Notes: generated by a model not told the origin, from the sequence alone. A DNA stretch of 64,000 bases from an uncultured Erysipelotrichaceae bacterium (GCA_947649125.1 CANSQL010000003.1:1-64000), one strand, 5' to 3'; counted from the stretch's first letter, positions 48,103 through 57,221 are shown. Numbers and translations are program-made.

Positions 48103-48122
48103 GCGAATGTTCGCCTTTTTTC
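48101..48122 (+). terminator. Terminator overlapping the stop codon
   Basis: AGGCGA pairs with TCGCCT around ATGT, followed by TTTTTT. Confidence 0.85.
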
Positions 48123-48163
48123 ATCTTTCGGATGCTTCTTCATATACTGGTAAGGGGTATCCT

Positions 48164-48394
48164 ATGAAAGAACTAAAGCTGAATCTGACACTTATTGCCT
48201 TATATTATCATCAAGTATTAATGAGGGATCTGTTTGAAAATCATCAGGGGCATGTGCTTGTATTAGATGAAAAGAAAGCACGGCTGTTGGCTTCCGTCAT
48301 TTTATCGGGTGTATATGATGAAGAAATCGCAGAGGAGGTATTAGGCATTCCGCTTTCGTTATTTCGTCAAATAAGAAAACATTTTATCAATTAA
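48164..48394 (+). CDS. Small protein with helix-turn-helix-like end
   Basis: A 76-residue protein. The track start at 48107 lies in the upstream terminator; AAGGGG before the ATG at 48164 fits better. The last 30 residues (VYDEEIAEEVLGIPLSLFRQIRKHF) look like a helix-turn-helix, with the spacing of a sigma-region-4 or LuxR-type motif. The N-terminal half is a plain helix. It could be a small regulator; no family is recognised. Terminators on both sides isolate it. Confidence 0.5.
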   Translation: MKELKLNLTLIALYYHQVLMRDLFENHQGHVLVLDEKKARLLASVILSGVYDEEIAEEVLGIPLSLFRQIRKHFIN

Positions 48395-48395
48395 A

Positions 48396-48428
48396 AACAG
48401 CGACGATCATCGCTGTTCATTTTTTTAA
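48396..48428. terminator. Bidirectional terminator
   Basis: AACAGCGA pairs with TCGCTGTT, with T-rich sequence following on both strands between the small protein and the HIT gene. Confidence 0.85.
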
Positions 48429-48832
48429 TAAAGAGAATCTAAGTAAAGCAGCTCTGCCAATGCCTTTAGGTTTTGCGGCTCACTTTCGTTCATTTCAATT
48501 TTGAATGAATCGTTTTCATTATAGCGGGGAATCAGATGTACATGGAAATGATTTACGGTCTGTCCGGCAACCTCATTGACGTTTGATAAGATATTGATGC
48601 CGCCTGCATCCGTCATTTCCATGATGTTTTGGGCAATGCGTCTTGCGACTCGATATACCTCTAATGTCGTATCTTCATCACATAGAAGCATATGTGCGCT
48701 GTGCTTTTTCGGAATTACCAGTGTATGCCCTTTAGTAACCTGCGCAATATCCAAAAATGCCAAGGCAATACTGTCCTCATAGACTTTATGTACGGGAATT
48801 TTCCCTGATACGATATCACAAAAAATACACAT
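48425..48832 (-). CDS. HIT-family nucleotide-binding hydrolase
   Basis: A 135-residue HIT protein of the Hint/PKCI branch. CIFCDIVSGKIP at the start contains a CxxC, FLDIAQVTKGHTLVIPKKH follows, and the catalytic HFHVHLIPR triad is near residue 96. Typical activity is hydrolysis of AMP conjugates. AGGAGG lies close before ATG 48832; the track start at 48853 is upstream of that site. Transcribed alone. Confidence 0.93.
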   Translation of the reverse strand: MCIFCDIVSGKIPVHKVYEDSIALAFLDIAQVTKGHTLVIPKKHSAHMLLCDEDTTLEVYRVARRIAQNIMEMTDAGGINILSNVNEVAGQTVNHFHVHLIPRYNENDSFKIEMNESEPQNLKALAELLYLDSLY

Positions 48833-48980
48833 ATGGTTACCTCCTGTATTCAATAGAATTTCATCTTGTGCTTATTATAACAGATTCCGGTTGATTGTAA
48901 AGCCTATATAATCATTAGTATGTTTTTTATGAAGCATTATTTTTTGAAAATCCTAAACAAGCGTAAATGCTTATCGGGAC

Positions 48981-49036
48981 TTAACATAGGCTTAACATAC
49001 ATCTGCTTTCACAATTAACATGCCGAATAGTATACT
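48981..49036 (+). promoter_or_regulatory. PhoP-box-like repeats and promoter of the pst operon
   Basis: TTAACA occurs at 48981, 48992 and 49015, and TTCACA at 49008. The first two are 11 bases apart, one helical turn, as in Bacillota PhoP boxes (TT[A/C/T]ACA). TTCACA also serves as a -35, 17 bases before TATACT at 49031. The operon encodes its own likely activator, PhoP. Confidence 0.75.
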
Positions 49037-49080
49037 TCATGTGTACTGGGATACAGTATTAATTATCGGAGGACAGAAAT

Positions 49081-49905
49081 ATGAAAAAAACATTTATTAA
49101 AGTATCGGCAGGTGTATGCTTAATGATTGCAGCTATTGCAGGCTGTAAGAATGCAGCTGACTCACAGAACAATAAACAGACGGTATCAACCGACGGTTCT
49201 ACATCAATAGAAAAGGTCATCGGTTATCTAAGCGAAGCATATACGGAGACTCATTCTGATGTAACCGTTACTTACAATCCGACAGGCTCAGGTGCAGGAA
49301 TTCAAGCTGTAGCCGAAAAAAGGTGTGATATCGGACTTGCGAGCCGAAATTTGAAAGATGAGGAAAAATCTAATCTTAATGAAACGGTGATTGCCATTGA
49401 CGGTATTGCGGTGATCTTAAACAATGAAAATCCGATTGAAGATTTATCGATCGAACAGCTCGCGGCTGTTTATAAGGGAGAAATCACTAACTGGAAAGAG
49501 ATCGGCGGTGCTGATGCTCCCATCGTTTTAATCGGCAGAGAGGCAGCCTCAGGCACAAGGGACGGATTTGAATCAATAACCGGTACAAAGGATTTATGCA
49601 AATATGCTCAGGAATTAACATCAACAGGAGATGTTGTGCAGACAGTTTCATCAAATCCTAATGCCATCGGTTATGCTTCGCTTGCATCTGTTGGAGATTC
49701 TGTTAAAACTGTTGAAATTGAGGGTATAGAGCCGACGATTGAAACTATTCAAAGCGGAAAATATAAACTTCAGCGCAGCTTCATCTTTGTTACAAGAAAA
49801 GATGAAAAGTTAAGTGACAGCGCACAGGATTTCTTTGATTTTGCAGCAAGCAGTCAAGCTGATGATTTAATCGTTAAAGCAGGAGCAGTTCCTGTAAAAA
49901 GATAA
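49081..49905 (+). CDS. pstS: Phosphate-binding lipoprotein of the Pst transporter
   Basis: Substrate-binding protein for high-affinity phosphate uptake. A lipoprotein signal ends in IAGC at residue 21. The mature part has STDGSTSIEKVI and GSGAGIQAV phosphate-site segments, SRNLKDEE, and REAASGTRDGFE. At 274 residues it is typical. GGAGG precedes the ATG. It is first in pstSCAB-phoPR and sits behind PhoP-box-like repeats. Confidence 0.95.
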   Translation: MKKTFIKVSAGVCLMIAAIAGCKNAADSQNNKQTVSTDGSTSIEKVIGYLSEAYTETHSDVTVTYNPTGSGAGIQAVAEKRCDIGLASRNLKDEEKSNLNETVIAIDGIAVILNNENPIEDLSIEQLAAVYKGEITNWKEIGGADAPIVLIGREAASGTRDGFESITGTKDLCKYAQELTSTGDVVQTVSSNPNAIGYASLASVGDSVKTVEIEGIEPTIETIQSGKYKLQRSFIFVTRKDEKLSDSAQDFFDFAASSQADDLIVKAGAVPVKR

Positions 49906-49914
49906 GGTATGATA

Positions 49915-50790
49915 ATGAAAAGCATAAAAAATAAAGTGCATGCAGGTGAAAAAGCGGTAAAACTGATATTTACATCGTGTGGTTTTCTAATTATAGGCTT
50001 CGTAATCCTTATCACGGTATTTTTACTTATAAACGGCATACCGGCAATCAGAGAAATCGGATTTCAAGACTTCTTTTTCAACAGTAAATGGGCATCAACG
50101 GCAGCTGATCCTTCTTACGGTATACTGCCGTTTATCATGTCCTCGGTTTACGGAACCTTAGGTGCAGTGATTGTCGGTGTGCCGATCGGTATAATGTGTG
50201 CAGTTTTCATTGCTAAGACAGCACCGCCAAAAGTGGCAAAGGCTGTAAGCACCGCAGTGGATTTATTGGCAGGCATACCGTCTGTTGTTTACGGTCTTTT
50301 AGGTATGATCATTATAGTTCCGTTTGTCAGAGAACTGTTTCATTTGCCTGACGGAGCGAATTTATTTTCGGCAATTCTTGTGCTGGCTGTTATGATTCTG
50401 CCTTCTGTTATTTCTGTGTCATCTACAGCGATAAGCGCTGTGCCTAAGGAATATGAGGAGGCATCGTTAGCACTCGGTGCCACGAAAACAGAAACAATTT
50501 TCAAAGTTACTGTTCCTGCCGCAAAAAGCGGAATCGTAACAGCCGTTGTTTTGGGAATCGGCAGGGCCATCGGCGAAGCAATGGCAGTTATGATGGTAGC
50601 AGGTAATGTGGCCAATATGCCGGGGTTATTCAAAAGCGTTCGTTTCCTTACAACGGCAGTTGCAAGTGAAATGTCTTATTCCGCGGGTCTGCAAAGACAG
50701 GCGTTGTTTTCCATAGCACTGGTATTATTTATCTTTATAACGGCAATCAATTTTATTCTGAATGTAACTGTGAAAAGAAATAAGGAGTAA
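49915..50790 (+). CDS. pstC: Phosphate ABC transporter permease PstC
   Basis: Inner-membrane permease of the phosphate transporter, 291 residues with six predicted membrane segments. The cytoplasmic EAA loop reads EYEEASLALGATKTETIFKV...GIGRAIGEAMAV. GIPSVVYGLLGM is the family segment. Starts at 49909 and 49915 are both possible; AAGG is one base before the first and seven before the second, favouring 49915. It pairs with PstA. Confidence 0.95.
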   Translation: MKSIKNKVHAGEKAVKLIFTSCGFLIIGFVILITVFLLINGIPAIREIGFQDFFFNSKWASTAADPSYGILPFIMSSVYGTLGAVIVGVPIGIMCAVFIAKTAPPKVAKAVSTAVDLLAGIPSVVYGLLGMIIIVPFVRELFHLPDGANLFSAILVLAVMILPSVISVSSTAISAVPKEYEEASLALGATKTETIFKVTVPAAKSGIVTAVVLGIGRAIGEAMAVMMVAGNVANMPGLFKSVRFLTTAVASEMSYSAGLQRQALFSIALVLFIFITAINFILNVTVKRNKE

Positions 50791-50795
50791 GCATT

Positions 50796-51668
50796 ATGGA
50801 AGATAAAATTTCAGAGAAAAGAAAATTCAAAAATATGCTTCTGAATACGCTTGTATACCTTTGCGCAGGGATCATAGTATTGATGTTGACAGGAATCATC
50901 GGATATATCTTTTACAGAGGCTTGCCAAAGCTTTCGCTTGATTTCCTGACATCGGCACCAAGTCTTTTGAACGATACAGTCGGTATTTTGCCGAATATTC
51001 TGAATACGATTTATATTATTCTTATGACACTTGTTATCGTATTGCCGCTTGGCATAGGAACTGCAATATACCTGAATGAATATGCCGAAAATAAGAAGCT
51101 TGTCGGAGTGATTGAGCTTGCGACAGAAACCTTATCGGGCATACCGTCTATCATTTACGGCTTAGTGGGAATGCTGATCTTTGTGCAGTTTTGTTCCCTT
51201 GGCACAAGTCTGGTCGCAGGTGCACTCACCCTTGTTATTATGACCCTTCCTACGATTATCAGAACAACGCAGGAAAGTTTAAGGACGATACCGAACAGCT
51301 ATCGTGAAGGCTCACTTGCGCTCGGTGCAGGGAAATGGCATATGATACGCACGGTAGTTCTGCCTAATGCAGTTGATGGAATAGTAACGGGCTGTATTCT
51401 GTCGGTCGGCAGAATTGTCGGCGAAAGTGCTGCACTTATGTTTACGGCCGGAATGGCAAATAATATAGTTTACCTGTTTGAAAGCTTTCTTCCCGAAAAA
51501 GCAGGATCCACACTGAGCGTAGCACTTTATATGTATGCGAAGGAGCGCGGTGAATTTGAGATAGCTTTTACTATTGCACTTATTCTTATGCTTCTGACAT
51601 TCATTATTAATATATCGGCAAAGTTTGCAGGCAGAGCACTCAGAAAACGAAAGGAAAATGATGACTGA
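50796..51668 (+). CDS. pstA: Phosphate ABC transporter permease PstA
   Basis: Second permease, 290 residues, six membrane segments. The [18 protein letters not shown] segment and the EAA loop [21 protein letters not shown]...[15 protein letters not shown] are intact. GGAG lies eight bases before the ATG. It overlaps pstB by eight bases. Confidence 0.95.
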   Translation: MEDKISEKRKFKNMLLNTLVYLCAGIIVLMLTGIIGYIFYRGLPKLSLDFLTSAPSLLNDTVGILPNILNTIYIILMTLVIVLPLGIGTAIYLNEYAENKKLVGVIELATETLSGIPSIIYGLVGMLIFVQFCSLGTSLVAGALTLVIMTLPTIIRTTQESLRTIPNSYREGSLALGAGKWHMIRTVVLPNAVDGIVTGCILSVGRIVGESAALMFTAGMANNIVYLFESFLPEKAGSTLSVALYMYAKERGEFEIAFTIALILMLLTFIINISAKFAGRALRKRKENDD

Positions 51669-52413
51669 TATGATTAAATCTGAAAATCTCAATTTTTGGT
51701 ACGGCGGTAATCAGGCTTTAAAAAATATTAATATAGAAATACCCGAAAAGCAGATTACGGCACTGATAGGGCCTTCAGGATGCGGGAAATCAACTTTTTT
51801 AAAAACGCTGAATCGTATGAACGATCTTGTTGAGGGGGGGAGAATTGAAGGAACTATCTACATAAACGGTACGGATATATACAAAGATACGGATATAAAT
51901 ATTTTAAGAAAAAATGTCGGTATGGTGTTTCAAAAGCCTAATCCGTTTCCGATGAGTATTTACGATAACATTGCTTACGGACCGCGGATACACGGAATCA
52001 AGTCAAAATTCAAGCTTGATGAAATCGTGGAGCGATCTTTGCGGCAAGCTGCAATATGGGATGAATGCAAAGACCGATTAAGAAAGAGTGCACTCGGTTT
52101 GAGCGGCGGTCAGCAGCAAAGGCTTTGTATCGCAAGAGCACTTGCCGTTGAACCTCAAATATTGCTTATGGATGAGCCTACTTCGGCACTAGATCCGATT
52201 TCAACCGCTAAAATCGAGGAGCTTGCACTCGAATTAAAAAAAGATTATACTATAATCATTGTTACCCACAATATGCAGCAGGCGATGAGAATTGCTGATA
52301 AAACGGCCTTTTTCCTGCTTGGTGAAATGGTTGAATTTAATAACACCGAAAAGATGTTTCATCAATCCGATGATAAGCGGACAAAGGACTATATCAGCGG
52401 AAGATTCGGTTGA
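51661..52413 (+). CDS. pstB: Phosphate ABC transporter ATPase PstB
   Basis: Energises phosphate import. Walker A is GPSGCGKST, the Q-loop is [22 protein letters not shown] (a PstB hallmark), signature LSGGQQQR, Walker [14 protein letters not shown], and switch His [10 protein letters not shown]. It is 250 residues from ATG 51661, which follows AAAGG at good spacing; the track start at 51625 lies deep in pstA. phoP follows. Confidence 0.96.
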   Translation: MTDMIKSENLNFWYGGNQALKNINIEIPEKQITALIGPSGCGKSTFLKTLNRMNDLVEGGRIEGTIYINGTDIYKDTDINILRKNVGMVFQKPNPFPMSIYDNIAYGPRIHGIKSKFKLDEIVERSLRQAAIWDECKDRLRKSALGLSGGQQQRLCIARALAVEPQILLMDEPTSALDPISTAKIEELALELKKDYTIIIVTHNMQQAMRIADKTAFFLLGEMVEFNNTEKMFHQSDDKRTKDYISGRFG

Positions 52414-52455
52414 ATAATCATTTCATTGGCTATAATAAATCGAGAGGTGCTTAAG

Positions 52456-53136
52456 ATGATCTTTTTTCTTGAAGATGATGATAATATACGGAAACTTGTT
52501 TGTTATGCTTTGACTAAAGAAGGATATAATATTGAAGGATTTGAAAAACCGTCATCGTTTTGGGAAAGAATGGATGACGAAATACCTCAGCTTATTCTTC
52601 TTGATATTATGATGCCTGAGGAGGACGGCTTATCTATCCTGCAGAAATTGCAGACCGATAGACAATATGAGGCTATTCCCGTAATCATGATAACGGCAAA
52701 GAACAGTGAATTTGATAAGGCAACGGGGCTTGATCTGGGGGCAGATGATTATATTTCCAAGCCTTTCGGAATGGTTGAATTCATTTCTAGAGTTCGTGCC
52801 GTTCTTCGACGCTATGAAAAGACAAAGAATAAAAGCAATATTTTTAAAATCGGAAAATTATATGTAGATCTTGAAAAACATATTATTAAGGTATCAGGAG
52901 AAGATACAGAGCTTTCCTATAAGGAATATAAGCTTTTATCTGTGCTTTTAGAGGCTGAGGGAAAAGTGATATCAAGAGATGAATTGCTGCAAAGGGTATG
53001 GGGCGATTACTATGAGGAATCACGTACCCTCGATGTTCATATACGAAAACTCAGAGTTAAGCTTAAGGCTGCAGGTGTGTATATAAAAACAGTTAAAAAT
53101 ATAGGTTATCAGTTGATAGGAGATACAAATGAATAA
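52456..53136 (+). CDS. phoP: OmpR-type response regulator, PhoP-like
   Basis: A 226-residue response regulator. The receiver domain (1-118) has the acidic pair EDDD near the start, the phosphorylated Asp in LILLDIMMP, and Lys in ISKPFG. The C-terminal winged helix (about 130-226) contains SYKEYKLLSVLLEAEGKVISRDELLQRVW. Linked to phoR and pst genes, it most likely activates the pst operon through the TTAACA repeats. GAGAGGTG before 52456 supports this start. It overlaps phoR by eight bases. Confidence 0.93.
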   Translation: MIFFLEDDDNIRKLVCYALTKEGYNIEGFEKPSSFWERMDDEIPQLILLDIMMPEEDGLSILQKLQTDRQYEAIPVIMITAKNSEFDKATGLDLGADDYISKPFGMVEFISRVRAVLRRYEKTKNKSNIFKIGKLYVDLEKHIIKVSGEDTELSYKEYKLLSVLLEAEGKVISRDELLQRVWGDYYEESRTLDVHIRKLRVKLKAAGVYIKTVKNIGYQLIGDTNE

Positions 53137-54793
53137 AAAAATATTTCGCTCAAGTGTTGCCGTTGCATTGGTTGTTTTGCTTTCAAGCCTAGTTTTGATT
53201 TTCGGTATTTTATTTCGATATTTTGAAAATCAGCTTCAAAGTGAGCTTGAAAGTGAGGCCGACTACATTGCTTATGCAGTTGAAAATCAGGGGATTGATT
53301 ATATCAATAATTTCAGCAACAGCAATAAACGAATCACGTTGATTTCACCTGATGGCAAAGTGCTTGCAGATACATCGGCTCACGAGTCAGAACTCGGCAA
53401 TCACACAGACAGGCAGGAAATTATGGAGGCAATGAAAAACGGCAAGGGCACAAGCATCCGTTATTCAAAAACCTTAGCAGAAAAAACGGTATATTATGCA
53501 ATGAAAATGAATGATGGCAATATTCTCAGAGTTTCCACAAAGCAATACACTGTTGCTGTAATTCTGTTCAGGCTTATTCAGCCGATACTGATTGTATTTG
53601 TTATTGCGGTTGTGCTGTCCTTCGCGCTGGCACAAAAAGTTTCTAAATCCATAATCAAACCAATCAATGAATTGGATTTGGATAATCCGACGAATAATGA
53701 GCCGTATGATGAATTAGCACCATTACTTCGTAAAATTGCAAAGCAAAAGGTAACGATTGAAAACCAGCTTAAAGAGGCGGAGTTTAAGCAGGAGGAATTT
53801 AGGCTTATTACCGAAAATATGAAGGAAGGTTTTATCGTTGTTGATAAGCAAATGAAGCTATTAACGTATAATCGTTCCGCTTTAAAACTTCTCGGTATAA
53901 GCAAGGATAAGCTTGATGATATCTTATCGGCAGGTAATGATAATCTCACATTTCTGATTGATAAGGTATTAGACGGAGCATGTGAAAAAAGCAGTCTAAC
54001 CCTTAATAATAGTCATTATAGATTAATTGCCAATCCTGTATTTGAAAATGAACAGATTATCGGAGCAGTTATTCTTATTATCGATGTCAGCGAAAGTGTG
54101 AAACGCGAACAGCTGCGACAGGAGTTTACTTCAAATGTATCACATGAACTAAAAACACCGCTTACATCCATATCCGGCTTTGCTGAAATAATGAAAAGCG
54201 GTGATACTCCCGATACGGTTGTAACTGATTTTTCTGCATCTATTTATGATGAGGCTCAAAGATTGATTTCGCTTGTAAATGATATTCTTAAAATATCAGA
54301 GCTTGATGAAAAAAATATTCAGGAAGAAAGTGAAGAAGTCGATTTGTATGAGTTGGCGGTTACTGTCTTGAAGCGATTGAAGACTGTCGCAGATATAAGA
54401 AAAATCAGTCTGAATCTGATAGGTGAAAGCACGATTGTTTTCGGTAATGAAAAAATCCTTGATGAAATGATATATAATCTTTGTGATAATGCAATCAAGT
54501 ATAATGAGGATAACGGAACAGTTGATGTTATCCTCAGTGAAAGTGATCACCACATAAAATTAACGGTAAAAGATACAGGCATCGGTATACCGCAATCAGA
54601 ACAAAAACGCATATTTGAGCGTTTTTACAGAGTGGATAAAAGTCATTCAAAGGCAATCGGCGGTACCGGCTTGGGACTATCGATCGTCAAACATGCCGCT
54701 ATCTATCATAATGCAGAAATTGAGCTTAAAAGTGAGCTTGGTAAAGGCACGACAATAACGATTATTTTCAGTAAACAGAAATCAGTATTATAA
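53129..54793 (+). CDS. phoR: PhoR-like sensor histidine kinase
   Basis: A 554-residue membrane kinase. Membrane segments near residues 8-28 and 148-170 flank an extracytoplasmic sensor of about 115 residues. A HAMP-like linker, a PAS domain (about 215-310), HisKA with the phosphorylated His in SNVSHELKTPLTSISGF, and an ATPase domain with N-box CDNAIKYN, DTGIGIPQ and GGTGLGLSIV follow. The layout matches PhoR/WalK kinases. Without PhoU nearby, how it senses transport status is unclear. Confidence 0.93.
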   Translation: MNKKIFRSSVAVALVVLLSSLVLIFGILFRYFENQLQSELESEADYIAYAVENQGIDYINNFSNSNKRITLISPDGKVLADTSAHESELGNHTDRQEIMEAMKNGKGTSIRYSKTLAEKTVYYAMKMNDGNILRVSTKQYTVAVILFRLIQPILIVFVIAVVLSFALAQKVSKSIIKPINELDLDNPTNNEPYDELAPLLRKIAKQKVTIENQLKEAEFKQEEFRLITENMKEGFIVVDKQMKLLTYNRSALKLLGISKDKLDDILSAGNDNLTFLIDKVLDGACEKSSLTLNNSHYRLIANPVFENEQIIGAVILIIDVSESVKREQLRQEFTSNVSHELKTPLTSISGFAEIMKSGDTPDTVVTDFSASIYDEAQRLISLVNDILKISELDEKNIQEESEEVDLYELAVTVLKRLKTVADIRKISLNLIGESTIVFGNEKILDEMIYNLCDNAIKYNEDNGTVDVILSESDHHIKLTVKDTGIGIPQSEQKRIFERFYRVDKSHSKAIGGTGLGLSIVKHAAIYHNAEIELKSELGKGTTITIIFSKQKSVL

Positions 54794-54826
54794 AGGCACT
54801 TGGAATCTTATCAAGTGTCTTTATCT
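54794..54826 (+). terminator. Terminator of the pst-pho operon
   Basis: AGGCACTTG pairs with CAAGTGTCT, followed by TTATCTTT, right after the phoR stop. Confidence 0.75.
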
Positions 54827-54876
54827 TTAAACTATATTTATCTGGTATGCGATTTTTCTTATCTGATCTGTAAATA

Positions 54877-54987
54877 TCAATGTTGTATTGATAAGTTTAT
54901 CATTTTCAGTGAAGATCTAAGCAGGGAAGCTTGAGTTTTTTCAACCTCAACGTGCTTTTCGGCGTATTCTTTATAACGGGATTGCAC
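54877..54987 (-). other. Possible 36-residue small ORF
   Basis: In the roughly 260-base gap after phoR, the minus strand has AGAGGA before a GTG that opens a 36-codon frame. The frame is rich in charged residues (YKEYAEKHVEVEKTQ) and ends in TGA. It lies just downstream of the foldase terminator, so transcription would need readthrough. It could be a real small protein or a gene remnant. Nothing else is seen in this gap. Confidence 0.25.
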
Positions 54988-55001
54988 TTGTATTCCTCTT
55001 T

Positions 55002-55055
55002 AAAATAAAAATGCCGTAATGATTGCTTGTACTAAATTTCTAAGCTTTCATTACG
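55002..55055 (-). terminator. Terminator of the foldase operon
   Basis: On the minus strand CGTAATGAAAGC pairs with AGCAATCATTACG, followed by ATTTTTATTTT. Confidence 0.75.
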
Positions 55056-55088
55056 ACATCTCAGCTCATGACCATTCTTTTTTTTGTT

Positions 55089-55988
55089 TTAATCTTCGCT
55101 GTCCTGTACAAGATAATCAGGATTGCTTGATTTATAATTGTTGTAGATATCAATATCATAAACGCGGAAGTTGTATTTCTTTAAATAATGAATCATTGCT
55201 TCCTGCTTAATGGTTGTTGATTTATCTAAAATAGATTGTAAGGCTTCTTCTTTAAATTCCTCAGCAGCTTTAGTATTCGTTACCTTGACGATATAATACA
55301 TCGGCTTTTCGGAATCACTCGTATCGGAAATCACCTCATTGATCATTGCTTCTTTATCTGTGATAACACTGATTTTAGACCAAACAGGAGAAGGCAACTG
55401 ACTGCTTTGATTCACTACGATTTCTTTACCGTTATAGGTATCGGTTTTCCCGTATTGCTTCGCAGCGGCTTCAAAGGATTTTCCATCCTGTACTGCCTTT
55501 AACGCATTCTTTGCGTTTCCTTCGCTCGTGCAGGCGATAATGCGAGCCTTTACCGGTTTATATGTCGTGATTTGATCCTTGGCATTCGCATCTAAGTATT
55601 TCTTTGCCAGCTTATTGTTTTGAACGCTCGGTACGATATATTTTTCATAATATTCATCAATGTCCTTACAACCGGCTTGACTGAGTACCGCCTCTAAATT
55701 TTCACCGGCGGACTTTTTGAATTCAGCCAGTTGTTTTTTTGCTTCCTTTGTCACTTCTTCGGTAACCGGTGCTTCCTTTTCAAATATAATCTTGCTAACG
55801 CTCATATTGACCTGAGAGAAGCCGCCGCTTAAGAACAGCGGACGGAATATATCATCATTGGTAACCTTAGTAGAACCGACGGTAAACAGCACCTCGCTGC
55901 CGTTGGAAATATCCGCACTGGCATCCTTGCATCCGAAGAGCGTTGTCAGCATTACCGCCGCAAAACATAATGACGTTGCTTTTTTCAT
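55089..55988 (-). CDS. PrsA-like foldase lipoprotein
   Basis: A 299-residue lipoprotein with signal peptide and lipobox LFGC at residue 20. It has the general build of PrsA/SurA chaperones: an N-terminal helical part, a central segment (VKARIIACTSEGNAKNALKAVQDGKSFEAAAKQYG) that resembles a parvulin domain core, and a long C-terminal helix. Parvulin catalytic residues are poorly conserved, so chaperone activity is more likely than isomerase activity. It is second in a two-gene unit after a related membrane-anchored protein. Confidence 0.78.
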   Translation of the reverse strand: MKKATSLCFAAVMLTTLFGCKDASADISNGSEVLFTVGSTKVTNDDIFRPLFLSGGFSQVNMSVSKIIFEKEAPVTEEVTKEAKKQLAEFKKSAGENLEAVLSQAGCKDIDEYYEKYIVPSVQNNKLAKKYLDANAKDQITTYKPVKARIIACTSEGNAKNALKAVQDGKSFEAAAKQYGKTDTYNGKEIVVNQSSQLPSPVWSKISVITDKEAMINEVISDTSDSEKPMYYIVKVTNTKAAEEFKEEALQSILDKSTTIKQEAMIHYLKKYNFRVYDIDIYNNYKSSNPDYLVQDSED

Positions 55989-56001
55989 AATCGTGTCCTC
56001 C

Positions 56002-56994
56002 TTATTCCTTGATGCCCATGTAATCCATCAGTAATTTTTTGATATCGTCATTGCCGTATACAATATCGACTTTCTTGCTTTTTTCCCAAACGATTTTCTT
56101 TCTTAAATCATTGTCGGCATTCATAATGGCCTGATACACTTGATTTTTTATCGTATCGGTATCATCCTCGTATTTTACGATTTTATCCTTATCGGTTTCG
56201 AGTACCATAATTTTGTGCCATCCCTGATAGTTTGTGGATGCCACCTTGACCCAATCGCTCACTTCGTCCTTTTTCAGCTTCAACGCTGTTTTCTTGAAAT
56301 CCTCAACCAACTGAGAATCCTTATCGGCATAACCGACCAAGCCGCCGGTGGAAGCAGAAGAATCATCGCTGAATTCCTTCGCTACATCAGCGAATTTTTT
56401 GCCTGACTTAAGCGCTTCATCGACCTTCTTTACTTTTTCCTGTTCCTCTTTTGTCGGGTTCTTACTGTCTTCCATCTTGATTAAGATATGAGCGACAATA
56501 CGTCCGTTCTTATCCTTATGAATCGGTGTAAACAATTCATCCATATGCTCATCCATATAATCGGTAAACATCTTCTGTACCTTTGCGGAGGTCAAGCAAT
56601 ATTCATACAGATCGGAATATCCGCTTGCCTCTAATTGGCTTTGAATCTGTGTTTTATAATTGGTAGGATCAGTTGATTTAAAATATTCCTCTGTCTGTTC
56701 CTGCTGCAGCTTTGCGGTTGATTTGATATCATCATCTGTTTCGATGACTTCGTTCGCTACCGCATCCTGAAATTTCTGATATAAGTAAGCATCGGCAGCT
56801 TGTGCTTTCAATTCATTGAAAATATCATCTACAAAAATGTTTTGATCGGCAACACTCGCAATAACGTCTTTACCGTCTGCTTTTTTGCCTGCCAGCTTTC
56901 CTTTGTTTGTATCCCAAATGCTGAATATCGCAAAGGAAATGAGGATTACCGCTATCAGTACGACAAACCACTGCTTTTTCAAAATCTCTATCAT
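56002..56994 (-). CDS. Membrane-anchored parvulin-type peptidyl-prolyl isomerase
   Basis: A 330-residue protein with an N-terminal membrane segment (FVVLIAVILISFAIFSIW) and no lipobox. A SurA-N-like helical region (ASVADQNIFVDDIFNELK) is followed by a recognisable parvulin core: GRIVAHILIKMED, then KKFADVAKEFSDDSSASTGGLVGY, then WHKIMVLE. It would assist folding of exported proteins at the outer face of the membrane. GGAGG precedes the ATG, and a promoter lies at 57025. Thirteen bases separate it from the second foldase gene. Confidence 0.85.
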   Translation of the reverse strand: MIEILKKQWFVVLIAVILISFAIFSIWDTNKGKLAGKKADGKDVIASVADQNIFVDDIFNELKAQAADAYLYQKFQDAVANEVIETDDDIKSTAKLQQEQTEEYFKSTDPTNYKTQIQSQLEASGYSDLYEYCLTSAKVQKMFTDYMDEHMDELFTPIHKDKNGRIVAHILIKMEDSKNPTKEEQEKVKKVDEALKSGKKFADVAKEFSDDSSASTGGLVGYADKDSQLVEDFKKTALKLKKDEVSDWVKVASTNYQGWHKIMVLETDKDKIVKYEDDTDTIKNQVYQAIMNADNDLRKKIVWEKSKKVDIVYGNDDIKKLLMDYMGIKE

Positions 56995-57024
56995 ATTATG
57001 CCTCCTAATATTTCATACCGTATT

Positions 57025-57053
57025 ATTATAAATTAATTTTAATTAAAAAGCAA
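57025..57053 (-). promoter_or_regulatory. Promoter of the two foldase genes
   Basis: On the minus strand TTGCTT and TATAAT are separated by 17 bases, 31 bases before the start codon. Confidence 0.7.
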
Positions 57054-57221
57054 TTTCTGTATGGTACTAACATAATTTCCCATAATATCATGGAAGAAGT
57101 TCGGCAAGCTTTAAGATAAGACAGTAAAAATGAAGCTCTTGAATGCTTCACGAAAGAAATGACCGAGCATTCAACTGAGCATTCATATGAATCAGAAAGA
57201 AAAACTTTCCAATCGTTTTAA
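57045..57221 (+). pseudogene. Possible decayed coding fragment
   Basis: One plus-strand frame reads protein-like sequence from 57045 to the TAA at 57219, with a single internal TAA at 57117 (IMEEVRQALR, stop, DSKNEALECFTKEMTEH). It has no start signal. The same stretch holds TTGAATGCT and AGCATTCAA as an inverted repeat, plus a further AGCATTCA, so it may instead be regulatory DNA for the suf promoter. Confidence 0.25.

Noticed and set aside
57117-57119. Readthrough of the TAA to give one longer small protein before suf
   Set aside because: There is no start codon with a ribosome binding site and no recoding signal; a remnant or regulatory DNA is simpler.
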